NCBI GenBank assembly: GCA_902363805.1
Contig: CABJBF010000003.1
Span: 386,564-450,563, forward strand
Direction: 5' to 3'
Source: Eubacteriaceae bacterium
Lineage (GTDB): Bacteria; Bacillota; Clostridia; Lachnospirales; Lachnospiraceae
Length of the DNA stretch: 64,000 nucleotides
A model generated the notes under the pieces. That model did not search any database. It had not been told where the DNA came from and saw only the letters and a list, made by a program, of their open reading frames with translations. A program made the position numbers and the translations under genes. Each line of letters starts with the position of its first letter. Within the stretch, counting starts at the first letter, position 1. This document shows, in pieces, positions 36,536-45,072 of this stretch.

Positions 36536-36678
36536 CGCTCCTATTGTCAAAATAAAGGTAAACAAGTATCCCAGAAATTACTTGAAAGTAAATATACACC
36601 ATATAGAACTGATGTACCAATGAGTTATCCGCCAACAGGACCTGTTTGGTGGTATATAGATAAATTCTAACAAATAAA
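36536..36678 (+). repeat. 143-bp perfect direct repeat, copy 2
   Basis: Exact second copy of 29222-29364. Here it carries only the last ~45 codons and stop of the unknown protein, with no coding sequence upstream. The two copies bound a 7.17-kb block (29365-36535). Confidence 0.95.
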
Positions 36679-36740
36679 ATGTCACGATATAATTAAACAG
36701 CTAATATGTTTCTAAAATTTTGGATACATATTTATGAACT

Positions 36741-36796
36741 AAAAAACAAATGGATGTTTCTCTGCAATTACAGGAGACATCCATTTTGTTTTAGTT
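36741..36796 (-). terminator. Terminator between the two PTS regions
   Basis: A long hairpin (AAACAAATGGATG... with ...CATCCATTTTGTTT, small bulge) with an A6 at the left that gives T6 on the minus strand. Likely ends transcripts coming from the second PTS operon and the asnS remnant. Confidence 0.75.
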
Positions 36797-36822
36797 TGAA
36801 TTATTTCATTATTATAATTCTA

Positions 36823-37073
36823 TTAATCTCTGTCTTTTGACAAAGACCCAAACGAATCGAAGTTCTCCATCTTGTCGTGATATACAATCTGTAATGTATC
36901 AAAATAAGATCCATCATTCAATACGATAAATCCGAATGTCTTAGAATCTCGAATGCTTCGAATCCAGCCCCCCAACTGTTACCTCTTTGTCCAGATATGC
37001 TTCTCTGTTCTTAAATAACTCACGAATTGTTGTCAGTTCAATACCATTTACTCCTTCAAATAATTCTTCTATC
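36823..37073 (-). pseudogene. asnS: N-terminal fragment of asparaginyl-tRNA synthetase, frameshifted
   Basis: Minus-strand reading gives EELFEGVNGIELTTIRELF and then NREAYLDKEVTVGG, the start of AsnRS. A six-C run on the plus strand (36968-36973) breaks the frame. After a one-base shift it continues GGWIRSIRDSKTFGF and VLNDGSYFDTLQIVYHD, the OB-fold anticodon-binding domain. It then loses similarity (DSFGSLSKDRD, stop). About 80 of ~460 residues remain. A functional copy must be elsewhere; this may be debris from a recombination event at the island edge. Confidence 0.82.
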
Positions 37074-37286
37074 TTTTTCTATTATCAGAATCTTCAAACA
37101 GATGCCTCCCGGCAGTCTTAACAGCTGTTATAACACTCCAGGAGCGCAGAGTAAATAAGAAACAACAGTTTTGAGTTATATTTTGATATATATCACAAAA
37201 TAATTATTGTATATTTATGCATAAATCAAGTTCAAAATGCAAAAAAATAGAATAATTTTCCATAATCATAACTAGCACTTCTTTTT

Positions 37287-38471
37287 TCACTTTTTTATTT
37301 GAATTTTTACAAGTAACTTAGATGTCAAAGCCGAAGCTAATAAAAAAGCGGTACATCCTGCTGTAAGTTTTCCAACGATCACAGGGACAATCATCTTTGG
37401 ATTAACTCCTGCTGTAAAAGCAAGGTGATCTCCAAACGTAAATGATGCCGAAACAGCAAATGCAATATTTATGATTTTTGACTTTTCATTCATATCACCA
37501 ATCATATTAAACATTGCTATATTGTTTGCCAAAGTTGCTATTAACCCTGCTGAGCCTACTTCATTCATTCCAAATGTTTTTCCTACTTTTGATAAAATAC
37601 TTCCAAATGTTTTTGTCATCCATTTCACCATTGGAAAAGCACCTATTAAAATAGTTCCGATCTGTCCACAAATTAAAAAAGAATTTTCAAGTGGGATTGT
37701 ACCATTAGAATCTTCTTCTACCATAACCCGAAACAGAGGAAAATGAATTCCTGTTTGATATTCAAACACTGCAATTGCTATAAAAATTGTAATTAATATC
37801 TTCAAACCTGTTCCAAATTTTTGAAATCCTTTCAGCATTTTTTCTGGCCAGACCCAAAGACCAATTACAATCAGCGCTGCCATCAAAATTACTGGAAGCA
37901 TATTCCTAATGATCGATAAAAGACTCATCTTATAAGACGTAAAATTCATTACAATTCCTCCGACCAAACATCCGATAGGTATTGTTATTATTCCTGCCAA
38001 AACACCTGCACCAAGATAAGGATAATCTTTTTCTTTCATCAAGGACATTCCTACTGGCAAAGTAAAAACTAACGTTGCCCCTAACATATTTGCTACTAAT
38101 AACCCTGAGAAGTTTCCTACCGCATTATTCCCTGCAAGTTCCATTGCCAAAGGATATCCCCCTGTATCACTTGCAAGTAAGGTTCCAGCAAACATAGATG
38201 CATCAGCTCCTATCAGCTGATATATAGGTACAACAATTGGTTTTAGCACTATTGCTAAGACTGGTGCCGCCGCAATTACCCCTGCCATTGCCAGCATCAT
38301 CGGTCCTATTGCATGAAATCCTTCCTCGAATTGTTGCCCATATCCCCATCGGTTTCCCTGGATTCTATCAACTGCTCCGATAAGCATAAAGATCATCATT
38401 ATGAAAATAATTATCGAGTTCACAGACAAATTATTTATCCACATCTGTATACTTTCTATAAATTCACTCAT
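37287..38471 (-). CDS. eutH: EutH-type ethanolamine transporter
   Basis: A 394-residue membrane protein with ~11 helices and the EutH blocks IQGNRWGYGQQFEEGFHAIGPMMLAMAGVIAA and GTLLASDTGGYPLAMELAG, plus SAGLIATLANNIAMFNMIGDMNEKSKIINIAF. EutH moves ethanolamine across the membrane. No other eut genes (EutABC, shell proteins) are present. It ends a PTS operon with a sugar-amine deglycase-like enzyme, so it may export or import the amine part of the substrate (inference). Confidence 0.92.
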   Translation of the reverse strand: MSEFIESIQMWINNLSVNSIIIFIMMIFMLIGAVDRIQGNRWGYGQQFEEGFHAIGPMMLAMAGVIAAAPVLAIVLKPIVVPIYQLIGADASMFAGTLLASDTGGYPLAMELAGNNAVGNFSGLLVANMLGATLVFTLPVGMSLMKEKDYPYLGAGVLAGIITIPIGCLVGGIVMNFTSYKMSLLSIIRNMLPVILMAALIVIGLWVWPEKMLKGFQKFGTGLKILITIFIAIAVFEYQTGIHFPLFRVMVEEDSNGTIPLENSFLICGQIGTILIGAFPMVKWMTKTFGSILSKVGKTFGMNEVGSAGLIATLANNIAMFNMIGDMNEKSKIINIAFAVSASFTFGDHLAFTAGVNPKMIVPVIVGKLTAGCTAFLLASALTSKLLVKIQIKK

Positions 38472-38541
38472 ATTTGTCTCCTCTGCAACACTTTATAAGG
38501 TTTCTTCTTCACATTTTACCATTTAAAAAAGGAGGTTCGGA

Positions 38542-39210
38542 CTAATCCGCTCCTCCCCTTGCTGAAATAATTTCATCAATTATTCTCGACAGCTCTAATG
38601 CCGTCTCGACACTATATTTACAATCACTTAATTCTTCTGGTTTTCCGTATCCATACTTACAACCAACAAATGGAATCTGATTATATCTGGCAGCCTCTTT
38701 ATCATAACTTCGATCACCTACCATAACTGCAAGTTCTGGCTTTTCTCTCAGTAATAGTTCTTCCAGACTATACTTTTTGTTATTTTTTTCTGTAACCCCC
38801 TGGATCACATCAAAATAATCATTTACTTCTAATTTTCTTAAAATAACATCTAACTCCCATTTTGATGCATTAGAACAGATTGCCAACTTATATCCTTTTT
38901 CTTTTAACCCTTCTAACATTTGATGGATTCCTTCAAATGTTTTTGCTGACTCTTTCATTCCATCAATCCAATATTTCTGAATTAATGTTTTGAATATCTC
39001 CACTTGTTCAGATTGATTCTCTCCAAAGAAATATCTTACATCCTGCTCAAATGGAGCCCCGATCCGTTCTATAAATTCTTTATCCGAAAACCCAGTTTTT
39101 CCTACTTCTTCCAAGGCTTTTCTATATGCCTTTACTGCATATACTTCTGTCTGATTGATTGTGCCATCTACATCAAAGATAACAATTACTTTAGAAGATT
39201 CCAATTGCAC
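38542..39210 (-). CDS. HAD-family phosphatase (phosphoglycolate phosphatase-like)
   Basis: A 222-residue HAD IA hydrolase. Motif I is VIFDVDGTINQTE, the cap follows, motif II is AICSNAS near residue 111, and motif IV VMVGDRSYDKEAA. It overlaps the IID gene by 20 bases, which indicates translational coupling within the second PTS operon. The likely substrate is a sugar phosphate produced in this pathway. Confidence 0.88.
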   Translation of the reverse strand: MQLESSKVIVIFDVDGTINQTEVYAVKAYRKALEEVGKTGFSDKEFIERIGAPFEQDVRYFFGENQSEQVEIFKTLIQKYWIDGMKESAKTFEGIHQMLEGLKEKGYKLAICSNASKWELDVILRKLEVNDYFDVIQGVTEKNNKKYSLEELLLREKPELAVMVGDRSYDKEAARYNQIPFVGCKYGYGKPEELSDCKYSVETALELSRIIDEIISARGGAD

Positions 39211-40036
39211 ATCCTAAAATGCATAAGACAAATATGCCAAGTATAATATAAATTGTCTTAACATTTTTATTAAACAGGGCTACACAAAGGAATGTAGCTC
39301 CTAACGGAAGAATTCCCGGGAAAATCTGATCGAAAATTGATTGTAATGTTGTTTCAGTTCCTGCCAATGTAAAACTTAGGGTTGTTTGTAACGAGACCAT
39401 CGTTCCTATCATTGCACCTATTACTGTCATACCAAGAATGGATGCCCCCATGGAAAGCTTGTCCATCAAATGATTTTCTTCTGAATTCTCAAGGAATTTT
39501 GTTCCCATCTTATATCCATACTTTCCACCAAGAATTTTCGTAATAAAATGAATTGCTGTATATAATAGGAAGTAAATCACTGCGCCAAGAATGTTTCCGC
39601 TTTTTGCAAGTCCAATTCCAATTCCTGCAGCAATTACTCTAAATGTTCCCCAAAAGAAGGAATCTCCTATTCCAGACATAGGTCCCATCAGACCAACCTT
39701 TACATTATTAATAGAAGATGTATCAAAAGTATCTGATTTTGCATTTTCTTCTTCCATTGCCACACCAAGTGTCATAAGGAATGGAGAAACATGTGGAGTT
39801 ACATTGAATGTTTCTGTATGTCTTTTCAACGCTGCATAAAAATCATCATCATTTGGATATATTTTACGCAATGGCTTTTCAATTGCATACATATATCCAT
39901 ACGCCATCATTTTATCAAAAGACCATGATCCCTGAATCGTAAATGATCTCCAGAAAATACTTCTATAATCCTTAGGAGTCATGATTTCCTTTTTTTCATT
40001 TATTTTGTCTAATTCTGTTCTTTTATTTTCTTCCAT
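39191..40036 (-). CDS. PTS mannose-family IID component (second operon)
   Basis: A 281-residue membrane component with FWRSFTIQGSWSFDKMMAYGYMYAIEKPL, TPHVSPFLMTLGVAMEE and VGLMGPMSGIGDSFFWGT. The FTIQGSWSFDKM block resembles IID proteins of the Agr/Gfr-type (amino-sugar, glycated amino acid) PTS rather than glucose/mannose ones. It shares its first base with the end of the IIC gene. Confidence 0.92.
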   Translation of the reverse strand: MEENKRTELDKINEKKEIMTPKDYRSIFWRSFTIQGSWSFDKMMAYGYMYAIEKPLRKIYPNDDDFYAALKRHTETFNVTPHVSPFLMTLGVAMEEENAKSDTFDTSSINNVKVGLMGPMSGIGDSFFWGTFRVIAAGIGIGLAKSGNILGAVIYFLLYTAIHFITKILGGKYGYKMGTKFLENSEENHLMDKLSMGASILGMTVIGAMIGTMVSLQTTLSFTLAGTETTLQSIFDQIFPGILPLGATFLCVALFNKNVKTIYIILGIFVLCILGCAIGIF

Positions 40037-40785
40037 CAGAAATCATCCTCCTCTTCAAATTGCATATTATTTACTACAAGAAATGCGATACATAATCCTA
40101 CAACTGCAACACCAATCACATCCATTCCAAGGTACATAACTGCTACAAATCCGAGGAAAAGGTATGGAAGTATTTTGTTGTTAGACATAATTTTAATCAA
40201 AAGCGCAAGTCCTACACAAGAAAGTACTCCTGCTGCAACATTAAATCCATTCAGTACCACCTCAGGAATCATATTCAGTACACTATTAATTCCATCAGAA
40301 CCGAAGAATAATGCGATGAAAACCAAAAGTGCTGAAGGGATTCCAATTGACAGTGGCACTACTGTTAAATGTAACAGGTTTGCTTTTTTCAGATTTCTCT
40401 CATCAAGTGCTCTTTCAATCTGTTTTCCTGCCCAACTTCCAGGAATCGCGTAACAGAAGTTTCTCCACAGCTGCAGGAATACAGACAGTGGTAATGCAAG
40501 TGCTACAGCTGTTCCTGCTCCTGCTCCTGTCTGAATTGCAATTGCAATACTTAAAATACTAGAAGCATATACTTCCGGTGGAACAGCACTTCCAACCATA
40601 ATAGATCCCATGAACATTGATTCCAATGTTGCTCCAATAATTACACCTGTTTGAAGATCTCCCATAATCAGACCTATAATTGGACCTGTAAACAACGGTC
40701 TAGCCATCATAGATGCTCCAAACAACTGCTCATCCATTGCTGCAAGAAGAGCGACAATAGACACAAGAATTGCCGGTATTAACAT
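40036..40785 (-). CDS. PTS mannose-family IIC component (second operon)
   Basis: A 249-residue membrane protein with ASMMARPLFTGPIIGLIMGDLQTGVIIGATLE, then GSAVPPEVYASSILSIAIAIQTGAG. It forms the translocation path with IID. The acidic tail (FEEEDDF) leads directly into IID. Confidence 0.92.
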   Translation of the reverse strand: MLIPAILVSIVALLAAMDEQLFGASMMARPLFTGPIIGLIMGDLQTGVIIGATLESMFMGSIMVGSAVPPEVYASSILSIAIAIQTGAGAGTAVALALPLSVFLQLWRNFCYAIPGSWAGKQIERALDERNLKKANLLHLTVVPLSIGIPSALLVFIALFFGSDGINSVLNMIPEVVLNGFNVAAGVLSCVGLALLIKIMSNNKILPYLFLGFVAVMYLGMDVIGVAVVGLCIAFLVVNNMQFEEEDDF

Positions 40786-40820
40786 AATATTTCCTCCTTC
40801 TTTCTTACTACTATAACGGT

Positions 40821-41291
40821 TTAGATTAAACTTTCTGCCATGACTTTTTTATCTGTAGGAACAGCTCTGCATTCAACTTCTGCACCTGCCGCAACCATCT
40901 CATGAATCTGTTCTTTCTCTTTTTCAGATACTGCAAGAGACGGAGTAATCATTGTTCTTTCACTTGTCAGTTTCATATTACCAAGATTAACGTGATCAAC
41001 ATCTTTTACATTTTTCACTAGTTCTAACGCATCTGATGTATTATCAACAATCAGAAACAGCTTATATTTATTCGTCTTTGTTCCATTCAACAACGGAATC
41101 GCATCTTTCAGTGTTTTTACAACAAACTTCACGCCCGCCGGAGCAGCCATTTTCAATGAATTGCTACGGAGTTTATCTGCTGCCACTGCATCATTTACTA
41201 TCAGAATACAATCTGCTTTCAATGAATTTGTCCATGCAAAAGCAACCTGTCCATGTATCAATCTCTCATCTACTCTTAATAATTTAATCAT
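40821..41291 (-). CDS. PTS mannose-family IIB component (second operon)
   Basis: A 156-residue phosphotransfer protein with the active His13 in VDERLIHGQVAFAW and the DAVAADKLRSNSLKMAAPAG block. It is only distantly similar to the IIB at 33872-34354, so the two operons probably move different substrates. Confidence 0.92.
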   Translation of the reverse strand: MIKLLRVDERLIHGQVAFAWTNSLKADCILIVNDAVAADKLRSNSLKMAAPAGVKFVVKTLKDAIPLLNGTKTNKYKLFLIVDNTSDALELVKNVKDVDHVNLGNMKLTSERTMITPSLAVSEKEKEQIHEMVAAGAEVECRAVPTDKKVMAESLI

Positions 41292-41713
41292 TAGAAATCC
41301 TCCTCTATATTGCTATTTTCTTCAATCATTTTTTTCAGATCTACAATTCCTTCTCTTCCCATCTGAATTGCATTTTCTATCAATTCATCTGTTGAAACAT
41401 CTGAATCCAAATCCTGTGCCAAACCAATCAGTAAAGGAAGATTCAACCCTGTTATAATATGTACCTTCTCAGATTGAATGTATGAGGAAAACGCATTAGC
41501 GATGCTTCCACCCATAATATCTGCAACAATAATCAGTTCATCTTCTTCATCCAATTCATGAATCTTCTTTTCTGCTTCTTTATGCATATCAAACCCTGGT
41601 TCAACATATGCACTGATTTCTGAAATATTTTCATTTTCACCCATGATTAATTTGAATGTCTTCATAATCCCTGATGCAAATCTTTCATGAGTTGCTACTA
41701 ATAATTTCCTCAT
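41291..41713 (-). CDS. PTS mannose-family IIA component (second operon)
   Basis: A 140-residue phosphocarrier with His9 in LVATHERFASGIM and ELIIVADIMGGSIANAF. Its last base is shared with the IIB start. It accepts phosphate from HPr. Confidence 0.9.
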   Translation of the reverse strand: MRKLLVATHERFASGIMKTFKLIMGENENISEISAYVEPGFDMHKEAEKKIHELDEEDELIIVADIMGGSIANAFSSYIQSEKVHIITGLNLPLLIGLAQDLDSDVSTDELIENAIQMGREGIVDLKKMIEENSNIEEDF

Positions 41714-41743
41714 ACTATTCCACTTCCTTATTTCATCTTAATT

Positions 41744-42760
41744 TTAGTACTCTACTGTTCTGTAATATCTTCTGATTTCCAGACTATGATTTCTTACATG
41801 CTCAAAATGTGCGCTAACTCTTTCAAGCTGTGCAGCCATAACGAGTGGTGAAACAAGTCCTCTTACGCTTGGATCAACTCCTTTAAGTTCATAATCCTTT
41901 GTATCCCATACCTGAACTACATCTGAATATTTTCTTACAAATTTTTCAACACGATCAAGTAATGGTCTTGTCTCATCTTCACCTTTGAAAAGCATAAAGC
42001 TCATATCTTTTTCAGTCATTTCCACTGTTCCATGGAAGAACTCTGCTGCATGGATAGATTTTGTTGCGATCCACTGCATCTCTTCAAGTACGCACATTGC
42101 GAAGCAATATGTTTCTCCCCATGTGTTTCCAGCTCCTACACACATATGGAATTTTGTATCTTTATGTTTCTCTGCAAATGCAAGAGCACGCTCGTCATTA
42201 TCTTCTCTTACTTTCTGAAGTACTTCCGGCATCTGTTTCAGAGCATCAATAAACTTTTCATACTCTGGAAATTCTCCGTTGTTTTTCATGAATCTTGCAC
42301 CCAGTGCAAAATACTGAATATAAATTTCTTCAACAAGATTATCATTGGATGCTGTTCTGTTTTCAAACACATAATCTGCATACTCAGTAAGTGGGCATTC
42401 CTTTTCACCTACAAGAACGATTACTGTTGCACCAACTTCTTTTGCATATTTTGCTGCATTGATTGTCTCTACTGTTGTTCCTGAAAGAGATGCTGTAATT
42501 ACAACAGAATCTTTTGTGAGTTGTTTTGGTTTGGCTGTAACTAGTTCTGCTGCAATTTCATAATACCACGGAATTGTTGAATTTGTCTTAATGAGATAAG
42601 ATAATGGGCTTGCCATCGCATAAGTTCCACCAGTTCCCACAAGATAAAGGTTCTTATATCCCTTCTCACAAATAGCATCTACTGCCTGATTGATTTCTTC
42701 AATATTGTTTACTGCCTGAGTTAATACTTCATTGTAAGTTTTGTCTTCATATCCGTACAT
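41744..42760 (-). CDS. SIS-domain FrlB-like deglycase (fructosamine-6-phosphate deglycase type)
   Basis: A 338-residue double-SIS protein: LYLVGTGGTYAMASPLSYLI and VVITASLSGTTVETINAAKYAKE in the first domain, GAGNTWGETYCFAMCVLEEMQWI and IHAAEFFHGTVEM in the second. The C-terminal RNHSLEIRRYYRTVEY resembles FrlB/GfrF-type fructoselysine- or glucoselysine-6-phosphate deglycases, which release an amine and glucose 6-phosphate. That PTS plus deglycase pairing is also seen in the Salmonella gfr operon. The amine released is unknown; eutH in the same operon points to ethanolamine. First gene of the operon. Confidence 0.82.
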   Translation of the reverse strand: MYGYEDKTYNEVLTQAVNNIEEINQAVDAICEKGYKNLYLVGTGGTYAMASPLSYLIKTNSTIPWYYEIAAELVTAKPKQLTKDSVVITASLSGTTVETINAAKYAKEVGATVIVLVGEKECPLTEYADYVFENRTASNDNLVEEIYIQYFALGARFMKNNGEFPEYEKFIDALKQMPEVLQKVREDNDERALAFAEKHKDTKFHMCVGAGNTWGETYCFAMCVLEEMQWIATKSIHAAEFFHGTVEMTEKDMSFMLFKGEDETRPLLDRVEKFVRKYSDVVQVWDTKDYELKGVDPSVRGLVSPLVMAAQLERVSAHFEHVRNHSLEIRRYYRTVEY

Positions 42761-42832
42761 ATTCTGGTTCCTCCATAATCAAAATAATAATTAATAATTT
42801 TAAATTTTAACTTTATGCGCATAGCTTAGTGT

Positions 42833-42887
42833 TGTAACCACTTCGCATTTTCAATATACCACGCTATTTTTGTAATGTCAACCACTT
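42833..42887. promoter_or_regulatory. Paired direct repeats flanking the promoter, candidate GntR operators
   Basis: TGTCAACCACTT (42876-42887) covers the -35 box and TGTAACCACTT (42833-42843) lies just after the transcription start. Both differ by one inserted base and lie 43 bases apart, so a repressor bound to both could block RNA polymerase. The divergent GntR protein is the likely ligand (inferred). Confidence 0.55.
42853..42881 (-). promoter_or_regulatory. Near-consensus sigma-A promoter of the second PTS operon
   Basis: TTGACA (complement of 42876-42881), a 17-base spacer, then TATATT (complement of 42853-42858), about 90 bases upstream of the deglycase start. Such a strong promoter implies repression as the main control. 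Confidence 0.85.
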
Positions 42888-43024
42888 TTATTTTTTATTA
42901 TACAAATTTCGCTTTTAGGTTTCTTTTTCTATTTTTGTTTGGTATAATAAGCTCAGAAAACCTTATTTGTTACTTTTTGCGCTACACCGTGTCTAGTAAT
43001 TCTGTTATTTTAGGAGATATAACT

Positions 43025-43768
43025 ATGGATCTTTCATACCAACAACTTGCAGAAATTATACGAGAAAAAATCAACAGCAATGAATATGTTTTTGGTCTTG
43101 CTCTTCCTTCTGAGCGTGAATTAGCAAAATCTTTTAATGTACGCCGTTCCTTAGTTCGCTCAGCAATTGAACAGCTGTGTACTGAAGGCATTTTAAAAAA
43201 ATATCATGGAAAGGGAACTTACTTTATGCTAAAAGATATTGATTTTTCTTCCAAGCATTTTAAAGGTATGAGTGAGTTGCTAAAGAAAGCCGGCTATGAC
43301 CCTTCTAGTAAAATTTTAAATACAATGACTCGAAAAGCCGGTTACAAATTTTCAAAGATTTTCGATGTATCAGAAGATACGGAGATTTTTCAGGTGCTTC
43401 GACTTCGTCTCGGAAATGAACAGCCTATAGCTATTGAAAATACTTATATTTTACATGACAGTATCCCTGATATTGAAAATATTGATTTTCAGATTTACTC
43501 TTTGTATGATCTTTTTCGAACCAATAATATAAAGATTTATGATATTAGCCATGTTTTTTCTACAACAAAAGTTCATAACACGGACGCACGTTTTCTTAAT
43601 TTGGAAAATGATACTTCTGTTATTTACGTTGATGTTACATCCTCGCTGATTGATAACCAGGTTGTCGAATATACGGAAGTTATTGTACGGCCTGAATTCA
43701 GCAAATATTATACGGATGGCATTTTCAAAAACGGTATTTATCAAGTAAATGCACAGTTTGTTATATAA
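43025..43768 (+). CDS. GntR/HutC-family regulator with UTRA domain
   Basis: A 247-residue regulator from the ATG at 43025, which follows TTAGGAGATATAACT. A frame open 50 codons further upstream has hydrophobic, non-family sequence and covers the promoter, so I rejected it. The winged helix has FGLALPSERELAKSFNVRRSLVRSAIEQL. The UTRA effector domain follows (VLRLRLGNEQPIAIENTYI, VEYTEVIVRPE). UTRA regulators usually bind sugar phosphates. Divergent from the deglycase/PTS operon; an extended -10 (TGGTATAAT) lies at 42940-42948. Confidence 0.9.
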   Translation: MDLSYQQLAEIIREKINSNEYVFGLALPSERELAKSFNVRRSLVRSAIEQLCTEGILKKYHGKGTYFMLKDIDFSSKHFKGMSELLKKAGYDPSSKILNTMTRKAGYKFSKIFDVSEDTEIFQVLRLRLGNEQPIAIENTYILHDSIPDIENIDFQIYSLYDLFRTNNIKIYDISHVFSTTKVHNTDARFLNLENDTSVIYVDVTSSLIDNQVVEYTEVIVRPEFSKYYTDGIFKNGIYQVNAQFVI

Positions 43769-43794
43769 TTTTTTAGAGAGGATTTACAACAATT

Positions 43795-44517
43795 ATGCCT
43801 AAGATTTATCAGCTTCTAACAGATGAAATTGAAGAATTTGTTTTACAATATATAAATGAACATCAATTAAAACCACATGACAAACTTCCAACTGAAAGAG
43901 AACTTTCCACATCGTTAAATGTAAACCGAATTACACTTCGTAATGGTTTGCAGAAACTGATCGACAAGGGAATTATCTATAGTCATCGTGGAAAAGGTTA
44001 TTTTGTTTGTCCCAAAAAAATAAATCGGACATTGTGTTATTTCAGTTTTCCCGAAGCAGATAGTCTGTTAAAAGACCATTCTTATAAAGCTGAAGCTCAA
44101 AATTTCTTACCAACAATTATGAGCAATATTATTCATAATTTTTTATGTATAACAAATGATTATAATATTACTATTTCGTCTTTTCTAGAAAGTGTTGATG
44201 AAACAATCATCGCTTTTTCTTGTGATGCAATAAAAACTGAATATAATACCATTTACCCTGGTTTGTTTCAGATGAAAGAAATCCCACCAACCTTAGTACA
44301 GTCTTTTTTCATACGAATTTATGAAAATGATGCTCTTGATTCTTTATCTTTAATTACAAAGCAAACCTTAACTGAGCTTTTACAATTATCTGAAGAAGAC
44401 ACTTTACTTCTTGTAACAAACTTTATATCTGAAGATGATGTTCCTATTGCCTGCACAGTTTCTGTATGTGTTGGAACTCGGTTAAACCTGATTGGAAATA
44501 TTCATTCACCAAATTAA
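43795..44517 (+). CDS. Second GntR-family regulator
   Basis: A 240-residue protein starting 27 bases after the first GntR gene. The winged helix is LKPHDKLPTERELSTSLNVNRITLRNGLQKLIDKG followed by the wing HRGKGYFV. The C-terminal part is UTRA-like but more divergent. Two tandem GntR genes facing one operon suggest two effectors or a heteromeric control. The ribosome site is AGAGAGGATTT. Confidence 0.85.
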   Translation: MPKIYQLLTDEIEEFVLQYINEHQLKPHDKLPTERELSTSLNVNRITLRNGLQKLIDKGIIYSHRGKGYFVCPKKINRTLCYFSFPEADSLLKDHSYKAEAQNFLPTIMSNIIHNFLCITNDYNITISSFLESVDETIIAFSCDAIKTEYNTIYPGLFQMKEIPPTLVQSFFIRIYENDALDSLSLITKQTLTELLQLSEEDTLLLVTNFISEDDVPIACTVSVCVGTRLNLIGNIHSPN

Positions 44518-44824
44518 AAAAGAGAGATCACTGTGTGATATGCTCCCATAAGATAAAACTAAGAGATTGTGCCGTTCTTCTGCTCCGAAAATGCTTTTTT
44601 CAGATAAACTGCGTTACTTTTTATAAGGAGCTTGTGAACAGTAATACCTGTTATTGTATCTATATATAAACATACCTTTCCACTCTTGAAATCCAATATT
44701 TTCTAGTATAAAATATTCTCGTTAAATTCTTGACGAATAGCAATATAACAACGGCAGTTCTCTTACTGTGTTACCATTTAAAGCAAGAGAGCTGCCGAAT
44801 TACAAAAGAATAAGGAGTTATATC
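44518..44824. other. Intergenic region with a leader hairpin before the FNT gene
   Basis: No gene. A strong stem at 44753-44798 (CGGCAGTTCTCTT with AAGAGAGCTGCCG, one G-U) lies ~30 bases before the start of the formate/nitrite-channel fragment. It lacks a T-run and could be a leader structure or mark an old element end. Confidence 0.5.
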
Positions 44825-45048
44825 ATGGACAATCATTTTAACACTCCCGCAGAAGTCATTGATCTGAGTATCAAGGCCTGCGAGAACAAAACCCGTCTTC
44901 CACTTGGAAAAAGGATTCTGCTCGGCATCATGGCCGGTGCGTTTATTCCTTTCGGCGGTGCTACAAGCAGCACAGCAGCGCACGCAGTAGAAAATGTTGG
45001 CATAGCAAGAGCTCTTGCCGGATGTATCTTGTACTGGTCAAGCATTTT
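44825..45048 (+). pseudogene. Formate/nitrite transporter (FNT) gene, truncated by IS3
   Basis: The start at 44825 follows AATAAGGAGTTATATC. About 75 residues remain: MDNHFNTPAEVIDLSI, then LGKRILLGIMAGAFIPFGG and VGIARALAGCI, the first helix pair of FocA/FNT channels (normally ~260 residues). The IS3 end starts at 45049, after which the frame reads into the element and stops at 45082. The 3' part of the gene is not on the other side of the IS, so the insertion was accompanied by a deletion or rearrangement. Confidence 0.85.
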
Positions 45049-45072
45049 TGTAACACTTTGTTCGATAAATAC

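Noticed and set aside
42875-43024. N-terminal extension of the GntR gene
   Set aside because: It covers promoter and operators, encodes hydrophobic non-family sequence, and a strong ribosome site precedes the ATG at 43025.
44768-44824. Longer start for the FNT fragment
   Set aside because: No ribosome site and an added stretch (MLPFKARELPNYKRIRSYI) unlike the family; the ATG at 44825 has AAGGAG.
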